Shown piece after piece: positions 35,692 through 42,052 of a DNA stretch of 42,052 nt. The notes under the pieces are model-generated. The model was given only the letters and a program-made list of their open reading frames with translations, ran no database searches and was not told where the DNA came from. A program made the position numbers and the translations under genes. The stretch comes from Acidobacteriota bacterium (GTDB taxonomy: Bacteria > Acidobacteriota > Terriglobia > 20CM-2-55-15): positions 1 to 42,052 of the forward strand of contig QHWY01000238.1 in NCBI GenBank assembly GCA_003223875.1, in the 5' to 3' direction. How positions within the stretch are numbered: the first letter of the stretch is position 1; every line of letters begins with the position of its first letter.

Positions 35692-35734
35692 CCAATCATT
35701 CTATCAGCGATGACTACACCCCTTCTTCGCAGTG

Positions 35735-35872
35735 TTACGGCCCTGCTCGAATCGTCTGCCTGAACGACAGGTTGTTGATGTCGCGGAAACGCGGTGTGCC
35801 CGGAGGCAGCGAGGCCGGGATGAGGAAGGTGACATCGAAGGCATAGGCACGCGTAGGCGGACCGTATATCGT
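35735..35872 (-). pseudogene. C-terminal remnant of a secreted hypothetical protein
   Basis: A frame ending at the TAA at 35735 reads TIYGPPTRAYAFDVTFLIP, then LPPGTPRFRDINNLSFRQ. From memory this is the conserved tail of a group of large secreted acidobacterial and planctomycete hypothetical proteins. Upstream of it the frame continues only as antisense of the phosphatase-like gene, with no family signal, so just the last 45 or so codons survive. Confidence 0.4.
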
Positions 35873-35921
35873 GTTGCAACATTTTTGCATGCTTGACTTC
35901 TGCCAAGCTAAGATTACGCCC

Positions 35922-36473
35922 ATGAAACGAAAGCTAATTCGCTGGAGCAGCCTCCTGGTCGTAGTCGCAGGCTTGCCGGCGCTGTCGTCGGCGCAGAACA
36001 GCAGACGCTTGACGGTACCCGGCATCAACAACTTCTGGTTTGTGGACAAAACAGTATCGACGGGCGGTTCGATCACATCACGCGAGATGGCGATGCCGGC
36101 GTTGAAGAAACGCGGTATCAAGACCGTGATCGACCTCGCGGGCGGCGCTCAAGGTGACGCGGAACGTACAGCGACCGAAGCCGCCGGAATGAAGTATCTG
36201 GTCTTTGCGATCAACCCGATGACGCTCGACCCCGCGCCCATCGAGCCGTTTCTGAAGGCCGCCAGCGATCCGGCCAACTTTCCGGTTTTCATCCACTCGG
36301 GCGCCGGACACCGCGCAGGAATGGCGCTGATGATCAAGAGGGTCCTCATGGATGGGTGGACCATCGAGAAAGCGGGCATCGAGGCCGCCGCGTCGGGCCT
36401 CATCGACGACAACGCGATGGCGCCAGTCTGGTGGAAGTTCGCGCAAGACTACATCATGAGCCACAAGAAGTAG
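35922..36473 (+). CDS. Exported tyrosine-phosphatase-like protein with Ser in place of the catalytic Cys
   Basis: 183 residues from ATG 35922; a longer frame from 35871 lacks a signal peptide at its start. The signal peptide is RKLIRWSSLLVVVAGLPALSSA. The mature domain follows the DUF442/dual-specificity phosphatase pattern: STGGSITSREMAMPALKKRG, KTVIDLAGG, then the P-loop FIHSGAGHRAG, and a helix with GMALMIKRVLMDGW. In active relatives the loop is HCxxGxR; here the Cys is Ser (codon TCG). This suggests a catalytically dead, possibly phosphate-binding, periplasmic protein. It interrupts the minus-strand leucine-degradation genes. Confidence 0.72.
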   Translation: MKRKLIRWSSLLVVVAGLPALSSAQNSRRLTVPGINNFWFVDKTVSTGGSITSREMAMPALKKRGIKTVIDLAGGAQGDAERTATEAAGMKYLVFAINPMTLDPAPIEPFLKAASDPANFPVFIHSGAGHRAGMALMIKRVLMDGWTIEKAGIEAAASGLIDDNAMAPVWWKFAQDYIMSHKK

Positions 36474-36529
36474 ACCGCCGTTGTTCAGGACCGATTCAGC
36501 ACACGTGACAGTGGGCAAAGCCGTCGCGT

Positions 36530-37015
36530 TCATGAGTCGATAACCATGATCACTTCGCCCATCTCCACGACTTGGCCGGGCTGGCAGCGAATCTCTGCGA
36601 TGTGGCCGGCTTGAGGTGCGTAGAGCGCGGTTTCCATCTTCATGGATTCCATGATCGCGACTGTCTGTTTTTCCGAAACGGTATCGCCTACGGCAACCTC
36701 GATGCGGAGGAGTTTGCCGGGCATTAGGGCCTTGATTTCGTTTGCCCGCGTGGCGAGAGACGTCTCGGCGAGAGGAGACTTGCCGGCGCGTTGGAGATGA
36801 TACGTGCGTCCATCGAGCCACACGGTATAGGAGTTGCCGGCCCGTATGACGTAAAAGCGAATGCGGCGGCCGGAGATTGCAATCGTATTGCGGTCGAGAA
36901 AGCAAAAGGGAATTGTCTGACCAGCGATGTGGAAAGTACCAGCGCCCTTCGATTCCTCGATGCGGACGGCGATTTCTTTGCCGGAGAGTTGCCAGTGAAG
37001 CTCGCGGGAAGTCAT
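36530..37015 (-). CDS. Biotin carboxyl carrier subunit of an acyl-CoA (probably methylcrotonyl-CoA) carboxylase
   Basis: 161 residues. The C-terminal biotinyl domain has the attachment motif ESMKMET with K126. Residues about 1-80 (ELHWQLSGKEIAV, FYVIRAGNSYTVWLDG) resemble the second half of the BT linker domain that in fused alpha subunits sits between biotin carboxylase and biotinyl domain. The start codon overlaps the biotin-carboxylase stop as ATGA, in the -1 frame. It therefore looks like the C-terminal part of an alpha subunit encoded separately. Confidence 0.9.
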   Translation of the reverse strand: MTSRELHWQLSGKEIAVRIEESKGAGTFHIAGQTIPFCFLDRNTIAISGRRIRFYVIRAGNSYTVWLDGRTYHLQRAGKSPLAETSLATRANEIKALMPGKLLRIEVAVGDTVSEKQTVAIMESMKMETALYAPQAGHIAEIRCQPGQVVEMGEVIMVIDS

Positions 37016-38454
37016 GAGTTTCGCCAGGAACCGGAAGTCCAGGCGTCGGAGAACGTCAAGCTTGAACCCTCACCCGCCTCTTCGCGGCTGCACTCTCCCA
37101 GAGGGAGAGGGAGGGATGCGGCAAGAATGGCTTCAACTGGAACGTCTGAGGGAAGCGAGAACAATTCGGGATGACGATCTAGAAACGCCGTGTCTAGTTT
37201 GCCCAAAGCGAAATCGCCGGTGCCGATGACACAGCGCAAGAATTCGATATTTGTGCGAACTCCAAGCAGCACGAAATCATCGAGAGCGCGCTTCATACGA
37301 TCAATCGCAGATTCGCGAGTTGGCGCCCAAACGATCAGTTTTGCCAGCATCGGGTCGAAGTGGTAGCCCACGGAAGAGCCCCGCGTCACACCACTATCCA
37401 GCCGGATGCCAGGTCCCGCCGGTGGTTCATAAACTTCAATAGTGCCTGTCGAAGGCCGAAAATCCTCTTCCGGAACTTCTGCATAGACGCGGCACTCGAT
37501 CGAATGTCCGGTTTGGCGAAGATCAGCCTGCGCATATGAGAGCTTTTCGCCGGAAGCGATCCGGACTTGTTCGCGGACCAGATCCAACCCTGTCGTCATC
37601 TCCGTTACCGGATGCTCGACCTGCAATCGCGTGTTCATCTCGAGGAAGTAGAAGCGGCCCACAGGATCAAGAATAAATTCGACCGTTCCCGCGCCGCGGT
37701 ATTTGACGGCACGCGCAGCCGCCAATGCCGCAGCTCCCATTTGTGCGCGGAGTTCAGAAGTGACTGCCGTCGAGGGCGTTTCTTCAATGATCTTTTGATG
37801 CCGCCGTTGGATCGAACATTCGCGCTCGAAGACATGAACGTAGTTGCCGTGAGAGTCGCCAAGAATTTGAAACTCGATGTGTCTCGGCTGGCGAATGTAT
37901 TTTTCGACAAACACCCGGCTATCGCCAAACGCAGCCGCGGCTTCCCGGGAAGCCGATGCCATCGCAGCCGCCAAATTTCGAGGACGTTCAACCAGGCGCA
38001 TTCCTTTACCCCCACCCCCGCCCGTCGCTTTGACAAGCACCGGATATTCGGAATCCGGCGGTTCACCGTTCCACGTTGGAACGACGGGAACATGAGCCTC
38101 TTGCATCAGACGCTTGGATTCTAATTTGTCGCCCATTCCGCTAATCGTCTCCGCAGCCGGGCCGATAAAGATAATGCCGGCTTCGTCACAAGCAGCGGAC
38201 AAGGCGGCGTTTTCCGAAAGAAAACCGTACCCAGGATGAATCGCGTCGGCCGCGGCATTTTTCGCAGCGCGGATGATCTGGGCCACGTCGAGGTAGCTGG
38301 CGATGAGATGCGCTTCCTTCGCCAAACGCTGGTGAAGCGCTCCTTCATCAACTGCAGTAAAGACCACTGCGGCTTCGATTCCCATTTCGCGGAGGGTATA
38401 AGAAATCCGGATGGCAATTTCGCCGCGGTTCGCGATCAGAACTTTGCGGATCAT
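37012..38454 (-). CDS. Biotin carboxylase subunit of an acyl-CoA (probably methylcrotonyl-CoA) carboxylase
   Basis: 480 residues. The N-terminus is IRKVLIANRGEIAIR; the ATP-grasp motif is KATGGGGGKGMR; the catalytic stretch is EMNTRLQVEHPVTE, and RRHQKIIEE is present. It carboxylates biotin on the partner carrier with bicarbonate and ATP. The C-terminus is odd. After residue about 445 it carries LPLPLGECSREEAGEGSS, which is the translation of a dispersed DNA repeat, followed by DAWTSGSWRN, which resembles the first strand of the BT domain. The context (mvaB, hydratase) argues for methylcrotonyl-CoA carboxylase. The carboxyltransferase beta subunit is not in the window. Confidence 0.92.
   Translation of the reverse strand: MIRKVLIANRGEIAIRISYTLREMGIEAAVVFTAVDEGALHQRLAKEAHLIASYLDVAQIIRAAKNAAADAIHPGYGFLSENAALSAACDEAGIIFIGPAAETISGMGDKLESKRLMQEAHVPVVPTWNGEPPDSEYPVLVKATGGGGGKGMRLVERPRNLAAAMASASREAAAAFGDSRVFVEKYIRQPRHIEFQILGDSHGNYVHVFERECSIQRRHQKIIEETPSTAVTSELRAQMGAAALAAARAVKYRGAGTVEFILDPVGRFYFLEMNTRLQVEHPVTEMTTGLDLVREQVRIASGEKLSYAQADLRQTGHSIECRVYAEVPEEDFRPSTGTIEVYEPPAGPGIRLDSGVTRGSSVGYHFDPMLAKLIVWAPTRESAIDRMKRALDDFVLLGVRTNIEFLRCVIGTGDFALGKLDTAFLDRHPELFSLPSDVPVEAILAASLPLPLGECSREEAGEGSSLTFSDAWTSGSWRNS
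37067..37115. repeat. Dispersed repeat inserted in frame in the biotin carboxylase 3' end
   Basis: The plus strand reads CCCTCACCCGCCTC, then CTCTCCC-AGA-GGGAGAG as a perfect 7-bp hairpin (37093-37109). This unit, whose translation gives PLPLGE-like peptides, is a familiar extragenic repeat in many GC-rich bacteria. Here it lies within coding sequence, in frame, between the biotin carboxylase domain and the start of the BT domain. Confidence 0.6.
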
Positions 38455-38582
38455 TAGGTCAATTATGTACGGCCAGCTTCAGTTAATCCGATTTGAAATG
38501 TGATTTACAATCTGAAATTATTTAGAATCAGTAGGCAGGTCACGGATCTGCCATTCGAAATTTAAGATTTGCGGGTCTGAAA

Positions 38583-40178
38583 TTGCATAGTCCTCAAGCC
38601 AATCGTGCCGCCTTTGCAAGTATGGCGGTCTTTCTCATGATCAGCAGCCCCGGAATTATGCAGGGGCAAACTCCAGCCAGCGAAAGCGAGAAGGATCCAG
38701 TCGTTCTAACCGTGCTGGGTCCTGGGGCCCGGAGAGCTGATCGAATTGCCGCTTATCTCCGACGCGTTCAAATCGAAACCTTGCTAAAGACATTTGTGGA
38801 CTCGGACGCGAACCGGGTGACGCGAGAACAATCTCGAAGAAAGCTTATTGAGGAAATCAAAAAACCGAAGGGCAAGGAACTGCTGTTGGAACTCATCAAG
38901 CAGCGAAGGGACCTGGAGGCGGCAGCGCTCACGGTGTTTGCGGAAGCACAGCCGGAGCTGTCTGAGGTTCAGCTCGTCCGTGAAGTGCTCTTCTCTTTAA
39001 TCTTCAACGCCAGCGCCGGCGACATCGCCATCTCAGCCGCAGCCGGAATCATCCGACAGGCGCAGGAGGCTTATCTGTGGCGCGGGGTGGATTCGACGGT
39101 CGATACTGCGTCGTTAGGCCACGCCCTGATGGGGCGAATCCAGAGCAGTACGGAGCCACACTGGCGCGATGGTGTTTTGAAAAAGCTATATGATGAAGCA
39201 TCATACCGCCGGAAACATGCAACCGATCCCAGTGAGGTAGACTTTTTTGAGGCCGTCCTGGCCGACCTTCACGATTATGCACCCCCGCCATCCTCAATTC
39301 ATGAGGATCAGAGAGAGAAGGAGCTGCTCCCTACGACTGGCGGCACCGTCCGTGCCATCGTTGGCGCGGTTGCGATTGCGGGGATAGTTGGGCTCGGTGC
39401 TTGCGGCGTCGTCCTGCTCGTAAAGGGTGTGATGAATAAGCCGGATGGACCATCGACGCTGAACACGGAACAGACGTCAGATTCCAAACCACGAGAGAAA
39501 CGCCAATCACTTGTGCCCCTTCTGACCGATGTTATGCCCGAAGAGATCAAAGGAAAGAGGGTGCTTGTGCGCGCTGATTTGAACTTTCTCGACGAGTGGG
39601 GAAAGCTTGTAAGCGATGCGTCTTTCGAGCATCTCCTCCCGACGCTTCGGCTTCTCGAATATCACGAAGCCAAAACGATTATTCTTCTTGGAACAGCGCA
39701 GCAGGCCTCCGAGGGCGTGAAGGAGATCTTTGATATGCAGCGAATTGGCGACGTGCTCGAAGAGCAGTTGAAGTTGCCCGTACTTACACTAAAGCATTGG
39801 AAGGGAGCCGATGCAGCAACCGGCGTGGAGCAGGCGCCGCCTGGCCATATTGTCCTTCTTGGAAATGTCGGGGCGGATCCCAGGGAAAAGGAAGAGAGCG
39901 AGAAGAAACGTCAAGCGCTTGCCAACGAGCTAGCGGCGCTAAAAATAGATCTGTACGTTAACGATGCGCCCCAGGCCTCCAAGCACGCCTACGCGTCAAC
40001 GTTGGAGCTTGCCCAAAAGGTGCCCAAAGCGGTGGCAGGTCCGTTGCTGGGCGAGGTTATTTCGGGCCAGGGGACGTTTTCCAAGAAACAGCAAAAGTCC
40101 GCCATCAGCAAACTGCCGGGGGCCCAAGCGCTCCTCGGAGGCGCAAGAATCGTTCGCATGGGGACATTCTCCATGTGA
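38583..40178 (+). CDS. Exported/membrane protein with a degenerate phosphoglycerate-kinase N-domain-like C-terminus
   Basis: 531 residues from TTG 38583; ATG 38622 would give a shorter signal. There is a signal peptide (MAVFLMISSPGIMQGQ core), then a helical region (about 40-255) with no recognised family, a membrane helix near 255-282 (VGAVAIAGIVGLGACGVVLLV), and a polar linker. From about 310 to 531 the sequence follows PGK from its start to just past the hinge: GKRVLVRADLN, LPTLRLLEYHEAKTIILL, PGHIVLLGNVG, DLYVNDA, HAYASTLELAQKVPKAVAG, ALLGGARIV. The PGK 3-phosphoglycerate arginines and SHLGRP are lost (LGTAQQ, LGNVGADP, ASKHAYAS), and the nucleotide-binding C-domain is absent. So it is not a kinase. 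Role unknown. Followed by a lipoprotein gene. Confidence 0.75.
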   Translation: MHSPQANRAAFASMAVFLMISSPGIMQGQTPASESEKDPVVLTVLGPGARRADRIAAYLRRVQIETLLKTFVDSDANRVTREQSRRKLIEEIKKPKGKELLLELIKQRRDLEAAALTVFAEAQPELSEVQLVREVLFSLIFNASAGDIAISAAAGIIRQAQEAYLWRGVDSTVDTASLGHALMGRIQSSTEPHWRDGVLKKLYDEASYRRKHATDPSEVDFFEAVLADLHDYAPPPSSIHEDQREKELLPTTGGTVRAIVGAVAIAGIVGLGACGVVLLVKGVMNKPDGPSTLNTEQTSDSKPREKRQSLVPLLTDVMPEEIKGKRVLVRADLNFLDEWGKLVSDASFEHLLPTLRLLEYHEAKTIILLGTAQQASEGVKEIFDMQRIGDVLEEQLKLPVLTLKHWKGADAATGVEQAPPGHIVLLGNVGADPREKEESEKKRQALANELAALKIDLYVNDAPQASKHAYASTLELAQKVPKAVAGPLLGEVISGQGTFSKKQQKSAISKLPGAQALLGGARIVRMGTFSM

Positions 40179-40273
40179 TTGCAACCTTCCCGAGAATGCG
40201 CTAAGGTCGAAGACCGTCCGAACGGCAGCGTATTCTTATTTATGTCGCAGGCTACTAGCGCGGAGGCTATCAA

Positions 40274-40870
40274 ATGTGGGCAAAGTGTTTAACCGCCCAT
40301 ATCATTTTGACTCTTTTGTTCCTGACTGCTTGCCACAAACGCTCTCCAATCACGACTTCCACGTCCCCGGCAGTCGTAGCTGTTCCGGAACCGCCCGTCT
40401 TGGCTATTCCGCTGTCGCGCGTCGTACTTCTGCCGGAGCCGTCAGTTGTGGTTTCCCCGCCAGCCGCTCCAAGTCCGGCGATGGCTGCGCTCGAGCAAGC
40501 TGATCGCTGGTTCAAGGCCGGCGTTTACGACGAGGCTGCTCAAGCCTATGAGAAGTATCTGCGGCTCCAACCTACAGGCTGTCCGTGCGAACAGGAACTG
40601 TTTCGCCTGGGACTTTCCTACGTCTTGCGACGCCGTTCAAAGCCCGACTGGCAGCGGGCAACATCTGTGCTGAAACAGCTCGTTGCGGAGTATCCTCACA
40701 GTTCATTCACAGCGTCGGCTAGTCTTATCCTCGCTCTTCGCTCCGAACTCGATCGCCTCGCTCTTGACGCGGCTGTAAGTACGAAGCAGCGCGATGAGCA
40801 AATCCGCCAACTGAGTTCGGAACTCGATAGGTTGAAGAAAATAGACTCTGATCGCCGGAAGCGTCCCTGA
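40274..40870 (+). CDS. TPR-containing lipoprotein (YbgF/BamD-like)
   Basis: 198 residues from ATG 40274, with GGAGG at 40262-40266. The lipobox LTAC places the lipidated Cys at residue 20. A Pro/Val-rich stretch (about 30-68) is followed by a TPR-like region (ALEQADRWFKAGVYDEAAQAYEKYLRLQP, then ATSVLKQLVAEYPHSSF) and a C-terminal coiled coil (QRDEQIRQLSSELDRLKKI). It is probably an envelope scaffold. It lies 95 bp downstream of the PGK-like membrane protein, and the two may form an operon. No enzymatic domain. Confidence 0.78.
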   Translation: MWAKCLTAHIILTLLFLTACHKRSPITTSTSPAVVAVPEPPVLAIPLSRVVLLPEPSVVVSPPAAPSPAMAALEQADRWFKAGVYDEAAQAYEKYLRLQPTGCPCEQELFRLGLSYVLRRRSKPDWQRATSVLKQLVAEYPHSSFTASASLILALRSELDRLALDAAVSTKQRDEQIRQLSSELDRLKKIDSDRRKRP

Positions 40871-40907
40871 TCCGGTCAGCCGTACCGCGATAGCGCTTTC
40901 TGCCTGG

Positions 40908-41324
40908 CTAAGTATTCGTTCTCAGAATTGGTTTGAAGTAGTGGACGTGCGCGTGCGGATAGTCCTTCAACTTCGTATCGGTCGTCAAGAGCGTGAGCTT
41001 ATGAACGCGGGCTGTTGCGACTATCAATTCGTCCGCAGGATCGCGGTTTGGAAATGCGGGCAAGTGCATGGCGTTGGCTACTACGTCCGGTGTGATCCCA
41101 AGCAGTTCGATATTGGCTGCCACGGCTTCGGCGAACCATCCGGGAAGATCTTTGGGAAGATAGAGTTTCCCAGATTGAACCTTCTTGCCGACTTCCCAAA
41201 GGCTGATCGCAGCGAGGCCGAACATTTCACGAGGAGCCTGCAACAGCCGAAGAGCGCTCTTTGGAATCGTTTGTGGTTCGTTGACGGCCCGTAACCAGAC
41301 GCCAGTATCAAGCAAATGCCTCAC
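40908..41324 (-). CDS. PIN-domain ribonuclease toxin (VapC-like)
   Basis: 138 residues from GTG 41324, whose GTGA overlaps the antitoxin stop. This start gives the family-typical opening RHLLDTGVWL. The acidic PIN residues are D6, E44 (SLWEVGKK), D95 (NRDPADELIVATA) and D116 (LTTDTKL). Such toxins cleave RNA when freed from their antitoxin. An ATG at 41339 is in frame but would add five residues before the domain. Pairing with the upstream antitoxin gene gives a standard type II module. Confidence 0.9.
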   Translation of the reverse strand: MRHLLDTGVWLRAVNEPQTIPKSALRLLQAPREMFGLAAISLWEVGKKVQSGKLYLPKDLPGWFAEAVAANIELLGITPDVVANAMHLPAFPNRDPADELIVATARVHKLTLLTTDTKLKDYPHAHVHYFKPILRTNT

Positions 41325-41542
41325 TGTCCAGCATCCCATTCCGCATTGACGGGCTCGTCTATGTCTGGCGGTAGCGGATGTGGACTCGGACAAGCGCCAA
41401 GAAACGTCTTAGACTTCGGCTCGGGTATGACCCGAGCAAAGGGCTTGCCGCGCTTGAGAACCTGTACGACTTCGCCGGCCGCTAACCACTTGGAAATCCG
41501 ATTGAACTCGTTTCGAAGATCGCGCACCGTAGCCGTTTTCAT
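41321..41542 (-). CDS. Phd/YefM-type antitoxin
   Basis: 73 residues. The N-terminus TATVRDLRNEFNRISKWLAAGE, then VLKRGKPFARVIP, is the Phd/YefM DNA-binding fold; the C-terminal acidic Pro-rich tail (PPDIDEPVNAEWD) is the toxin-neutralising part. It overlaps the toxin start by 4 bp. A perfect 18-bp palindrome begins one base upstream of its ATG and is the likely operator for autorepression. Confidence 0.87.
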   Translation of the reverse strand: MKTATVRDLRNEFNRISKWLAAGEVVQVLKRGKPFARVIPEPKSKTFLGACPSPHPLPPDIDEPVNAEWDAGQ

Positions 41543-41543
41543 A

Positions 41544-41561
41544 GTGATACATATGTATCAC
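41544..41561. promoter_or_regulatory. Perfect 18-bp palindromic operator of the toxin-antitoxin operon
   Basis: GTGATACATATGTATCAC is fully self-complementary and lies immediately upstream of the antitoxin ATG (41542-41540 on the minus strand). Its AT-rich TACATATGTA core contrasts with the GC-rich surroundings. Phd/YefM antitoxins repress their own operons by binding palindromes in this position, so it is probably the operator and may overlap the promoter. Confidence 0.7.
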
Positions 41562-41618
41562 ACAATGGCATATAGAATCAAAGGGGTGGTGCCACGTTGG
41601 GTGTGGGAATCGCAGCAG

Positions 41619-42052
41619 TCACTTCGTGTCGGTGCGCTCGGGCTTCTCTGCCTTTTCGTTTTTCGCGATCCAGGGCGGTTTTTGGCGTTCGAGAAATGCC
41701 TGCATACCTGCCTGGCCTTCTTCGCTGGTGCGGGCTCGCGCGATGGCATCGGCAGCGAATTCAAGAGAGCTTTCAAGCGTGCGCGCGGCGACTCCGAAAA
41801 TCAGTTCTTTGGCCGCGGCGATCGCTTCAGGAGCCGAAGTTAGGATTTGAGAAATTTTGGAATCGATGAGTGCATCGAGGGCGAGTTCGTGAGCCGCAAC
41901 GTGCTGAACGAGCCCGATGTTCAATGCAACCGGAGCCAGGAACCGTTCGCCGGTAATGAAGAATTCACGTGCGCGCCCCGGCCCGACCCGCGCGATCACA
42001 AATGGGCCGATGATCGCGGGAATGATCCCGAGCTTCACTTCCGTGAATCCGA
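41619..42052 (-). CDS. Enoyl-CoA hydratase/isomerase family protein, 5' end outside the window
   Basis: The frame runs off the right edge; 144 codons are visible. The visible part starts GFTEVKLGIIPAIIGPFV, the crotonase motif carrying the catalytic Glu region, and continues through RAREFFITGERFLAPVALNIGLVQHV and the C-terminal helices. GTG 42038 is internal. About 110 N-terminal residues, including the oxyanion loop, are missing from the window. In this neighbourhood (biotin carboxylase, HMG-CoA lyase) methylglutaconyl-CoA hydratase is the likely role, but other crotonase activities are possible. Confidence 0.88.
   Translation of the reverse strand, partial: GFTEVKLGIIPAIIGPFVIARVGPGRAREFFITGERFLAPVALNIGLVQHVAAHELALDALIDSKISQILTSAPEAIAAAKELIFGVAARTLESSLEFAADAIARARTSEEGQAGMQAFLERQKPPWIAKNEKAEKPERTDTK

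Noticed and set aside
35873..36121. Extension of the C-terminal remnant upstream on the minus strand
   Set aside because: It is antisense to the phosphatase-like gene and shows no family signal beyond the last 45 codons.
36490..37015. Programmed -1 frameshift joining biotin carboxylase and carrier
   Set aside because: No slippery heptamer is visible at the ATGA junction; simple termination-reinitiation explains it better.
39500..40178. Functional glycolytic phosphoglycerate kinase
   Set aside because: The nucleotide-binding half is absent, substrate arginines are lost and the protein is exported or membrane-bound.
1..42052. tRNA or rRNA genes, CRISPR arrays, transposases, prophage genes
   Set aside because: None could be recognised by eye on either strand; the repeats seen are dispersed palindromes, not regularly spaced arrays.

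Overview
The window reads as a chromosomal segment of an Acidobacteriota-like, diderm, soil-type bacterium. This rests on an Oar-like TonB-dependent receptor with an N-terminal carboxypeptidase-regulatory-like domain, Tat- and Sec-exported enzymes, a TolC/HlyD export system, a complete histidine utilisation operon ending in a bifunctional FtcD, and several families of short extragenic GC-rich repeats of the kind common in that phylum. The class cannot be fixed from the sequence. I see no rRNA, tRNA, CRISPR array, transposase or phage gene.

Layout. 1-490: 3' part of yajQ. 499-750: palindromic dispersed repeat. 807-5312: TonB-dependent receptor, a nested palindrome, and a Tat-exported class V aminotransferase. 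5386-7605 (minus): a neuropathy-target-esterase-like patatin phospholipase with two cyclic-nucleotide-binding domains. 7878-10521 (plus): lipoprotein HlyD-type adaptor and TolC-type outer-membrane channel, converging 9 bp apart on the ABC ATPase and permease genes that complete the exporter. 10531-21177 (minus): a tightly packed 13-gene run that I interpret as an unusual biosynthetic and export cluster. It holds an acyl-AMP ligase, an ICMT-type methyltransferase, a KAS III-like enzyme with an altered active site, an AurF-like diiron N-oxygenase, a carrier protein with its aminoacyl-tRNA-synthetase-like amino acid:[carrier protein] ligase, a thioester-reductase-like SDR, a phosphopantetheinyl transferase, a second ferritin-like diiron protein, a second ACP, an exported nucleoside hydrolase, and the ABC permease and ATPase. 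21531-28153 (minus): a phospholipase D-like protein, a beta-propeller/di-haem cytochrome fusion, and a class A penicillin-binding protein. 28182-34181 (minus): hutH-hutU-hutI-ftcD. 34394-38454 (mostly minus): acyl-CoA thioesterase, HMG-CoA lyase, and biotin carboxyl carrier and biotin carboxylase subunits. With the enoyl-CoA hydratase at the right edge these make a leucine/isovalerate degradation locus. It is interrupted by a phosphatase-like gene (35922-36473) and by an accessory stretch (38583-41542). That stretch holds a membrane protein with a degenerate phosphoglycerate-kinase-like C-terminal domain, a TPR lipoprotein, and a PIN toxin/antitoxin pair with a perfect palindromic operator.

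The best candidate for an undescribed system is the 10.5-21.2 kb cluster plus its convergent TolC/HlyD genes. Amino acid loading on a stand-alone carrier protein, fatty-acid activation, an atypical condensing or acyl-transfer enzyme, two diiron oxygenases and reductive release would suit a lipidated, N-oxidised amino-acid-derived small molecule moved out by a DevBCA/TolC-like tripartite pump. The product is inference only. The second notable item is the PGK-like domain on an exported or membrane protein (38583-40178).
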